A stretch of 64,000 nucleotides of DNA, from positions 1,922,001-1,986,000 of the forward strand of contig NZ_CP089975.1 in NCBI RefSeq assembly GCF_029581575.1, given 5' to 3'. Under the pieces are notes generated by a model that saw only the letters and a program-made list of their open reading frames with translations, was not told the DNA's origin and searched no databases. Shown piece by piece: positions 63,347-64,000 of this stretch. The stretch is from Moraxella nasibovis (GTDB taxonomy: Bacteria; Pseudomonadota; Gammaproteobacteria; Pseudomonadales; Moraxellaceae). How positions within the stretch are numbered: position 1 is the stretch's first letter; every line of letters starts with the position of its first letter. A program made the position numbers and the translations under genes.

Positions 63347-63976
63347 TCAAACCGCCTTTTCCAAAATCTGTAAAATCGGCTCAAGCTGTGCCAGCTTTCG
63401 CTTATAACTGACAGGATTGGCAATCAGGCGTGATGACACTTGGCAAATCTCATCAAGCGGTTCAAGTCCGTTGGCTCGCAAAGTATTGCCCGTATCCACC
63501 ACATCCACAATCAAATCGCCAAGCCCCACAAGCGGTGCAAGCTCCATTGAGCCATACAGCTTAATAATATCCACCTGCTCGCCACGAGACGCAAAATAAT
63601 CTTTGGCGACTTTGGCGTATTTGGTGGCGATACGAAGCCTACGATTGGGCAAGCTCGCCCCTTTGACCCCTGCGGTCATCAGACGGCACTTGGCAATATT
63701 CAAATCAATCAGCTCATACACATCAGCGTCATATTCCATCAAGACATCTTTGCCAGAAATGCCAATATCCGCCGCCCCATGCTCCACATAAGTCGGCACA
63801 TCCGACGCACGCAAGAGCAAAAAGCGTACGGCAGGATTTGTGCTTTGAAAAATCAATTTGCGAGACTTATTCATGTCCTCCAAAGGACGAATGCCTGCCT
63901 TGTCAAATAAAGGCAAAGTCTCATCTAAAATCCGCCCCTTGGATAAGGCAATGGTCAATCCATTAAAATCACTCAT
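63347..63976 (-). CDS. hisG: ATP phosphoribosyltransferase, short form
   Basis: 209 aa; first step of histidine synthesis. The short form lacks the C-terminal regulatory domain and needs HisZ, a histidyl-tRNA-synthetase-like partner not seen in this window. Blocks: [57 protein letters not shown] and the PRPP loop [20 protein letters not shown] 63976 is preceded by an in-frame GTG at 63979. Any promoter or leader peptide lies beyond or at the right edge of the window. Confidence 0.95.
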   Translation of the reverse strand: MSDFNGLTIALSKGRILDETLPLFDKAGIRPLEDMNKSRKLIFQSTNPAVRFLLLRASDVPTYVEHGAADIGISGKDVLMEYDADVYELIDLNIAKCRLMTAGVKGASLPNRRLRIATKYAKVAKDYFASRGEQVDIIKLYGSMELAPLVGLGDLIVDVVDTGNTLRANGLEPLDEICQVSSRLIANPVSYKRKLAQLEPILQILEKAV

Positions 63977-64000
63977 CACTATTACCGCCTTTTAAATCCA

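Overview
The window looks like the chromosome of a Moraxella-type gammaproteobacterium (Moraxellaceae). It has moderate GC and AT-rich spacers. The gene pairs trxA-rho and rluC/rne are arranged as in other gammaproteobacteria, and the str block runs rpsL-rpsG-fusA-tuf. Two ColV/McbC-like double-glycine microcins sit beside a C39-ABC exporter and an HlyD-type adaptor, an arrangement known from the M. catarrhalis mcb bacteriocin locus. The genus is inferred from gene content and protein character, not from a database search. I see no rRNA, tRNA, CRISPR array, complete IS element or replication origin.

Layout. 1-900: start of a NYN-domain nuclease gene behind a strong promoter and a folded leader, plus a small orphan ORF. 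0.9-8 kb: rluA-like, trxA, rho, two small lipoproteins, secA. 8-15 kb: membrane protein, hemL, a VapBC-like pair, yjdM/phnA-type protein, ygfZ overlapping a dadA-like gene, dtd, psd. 15.1-18 kb: uvrA. 18-25.4 kb: an AT-rich microcin island, all on the minus strand. In transcription order it reads microcin 2, immunity candidate 2, JmjC/cupin oxygenase 2, a 90-bp remnant of hlyD, oxygenase 1, immunity candidate 1, microcin 1, hlyD with an in-frame stop, and the C39 ABC exporter. 25.5-30.5 kb: nadD-rsfS, two NUDIX hydrolases, a Tat-exported M3 peptidase. 30.7-35.4 kb: tuf, fusA, rpsG, rpsL. 35.5-54 kb: an EcsC-domain protein with a long helical repeat, fabB, pabB, aminopeptidase P, an MFS efflux gene, lnt, yggT, proC, tilS, accA, ppx, rluC. 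54.1-58.5 kb: rne behind a long structured leader. 58.8-64 kb: class I fumarase and a his cluster (hisG, a gamma-glutamylcyclotransferase-fold gene, hisD, hisC).

The most interesting region is the microcin island. Two paralogous ColV-like peptides share a core motif and have their own small membrane proteins as immunity candidates. Each module also carries a full-length Fe(II)/2-oxoglutarate oxygenase of the ribosomal-oxygenase (RoxA/YcfD) type. The hlyD remnant suggests that one module was inserted in front of a shared exporter. A Fur-box-like sequence overlaps the promoter of the outer module, so expression under iron limitation is plausible, as is known for colicin V. The hlyD stop codon raises the question of whether the exporter still works.

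Spacers carry a family of roughly 100-165 bp MITE-like repeats with ends resembling ATATACCAACC, and GC-rich hairpins of the GTAGGGTGGG or GGGGCGAAT type. Many promoters show an extended -10 of the form TGnTACAAT.
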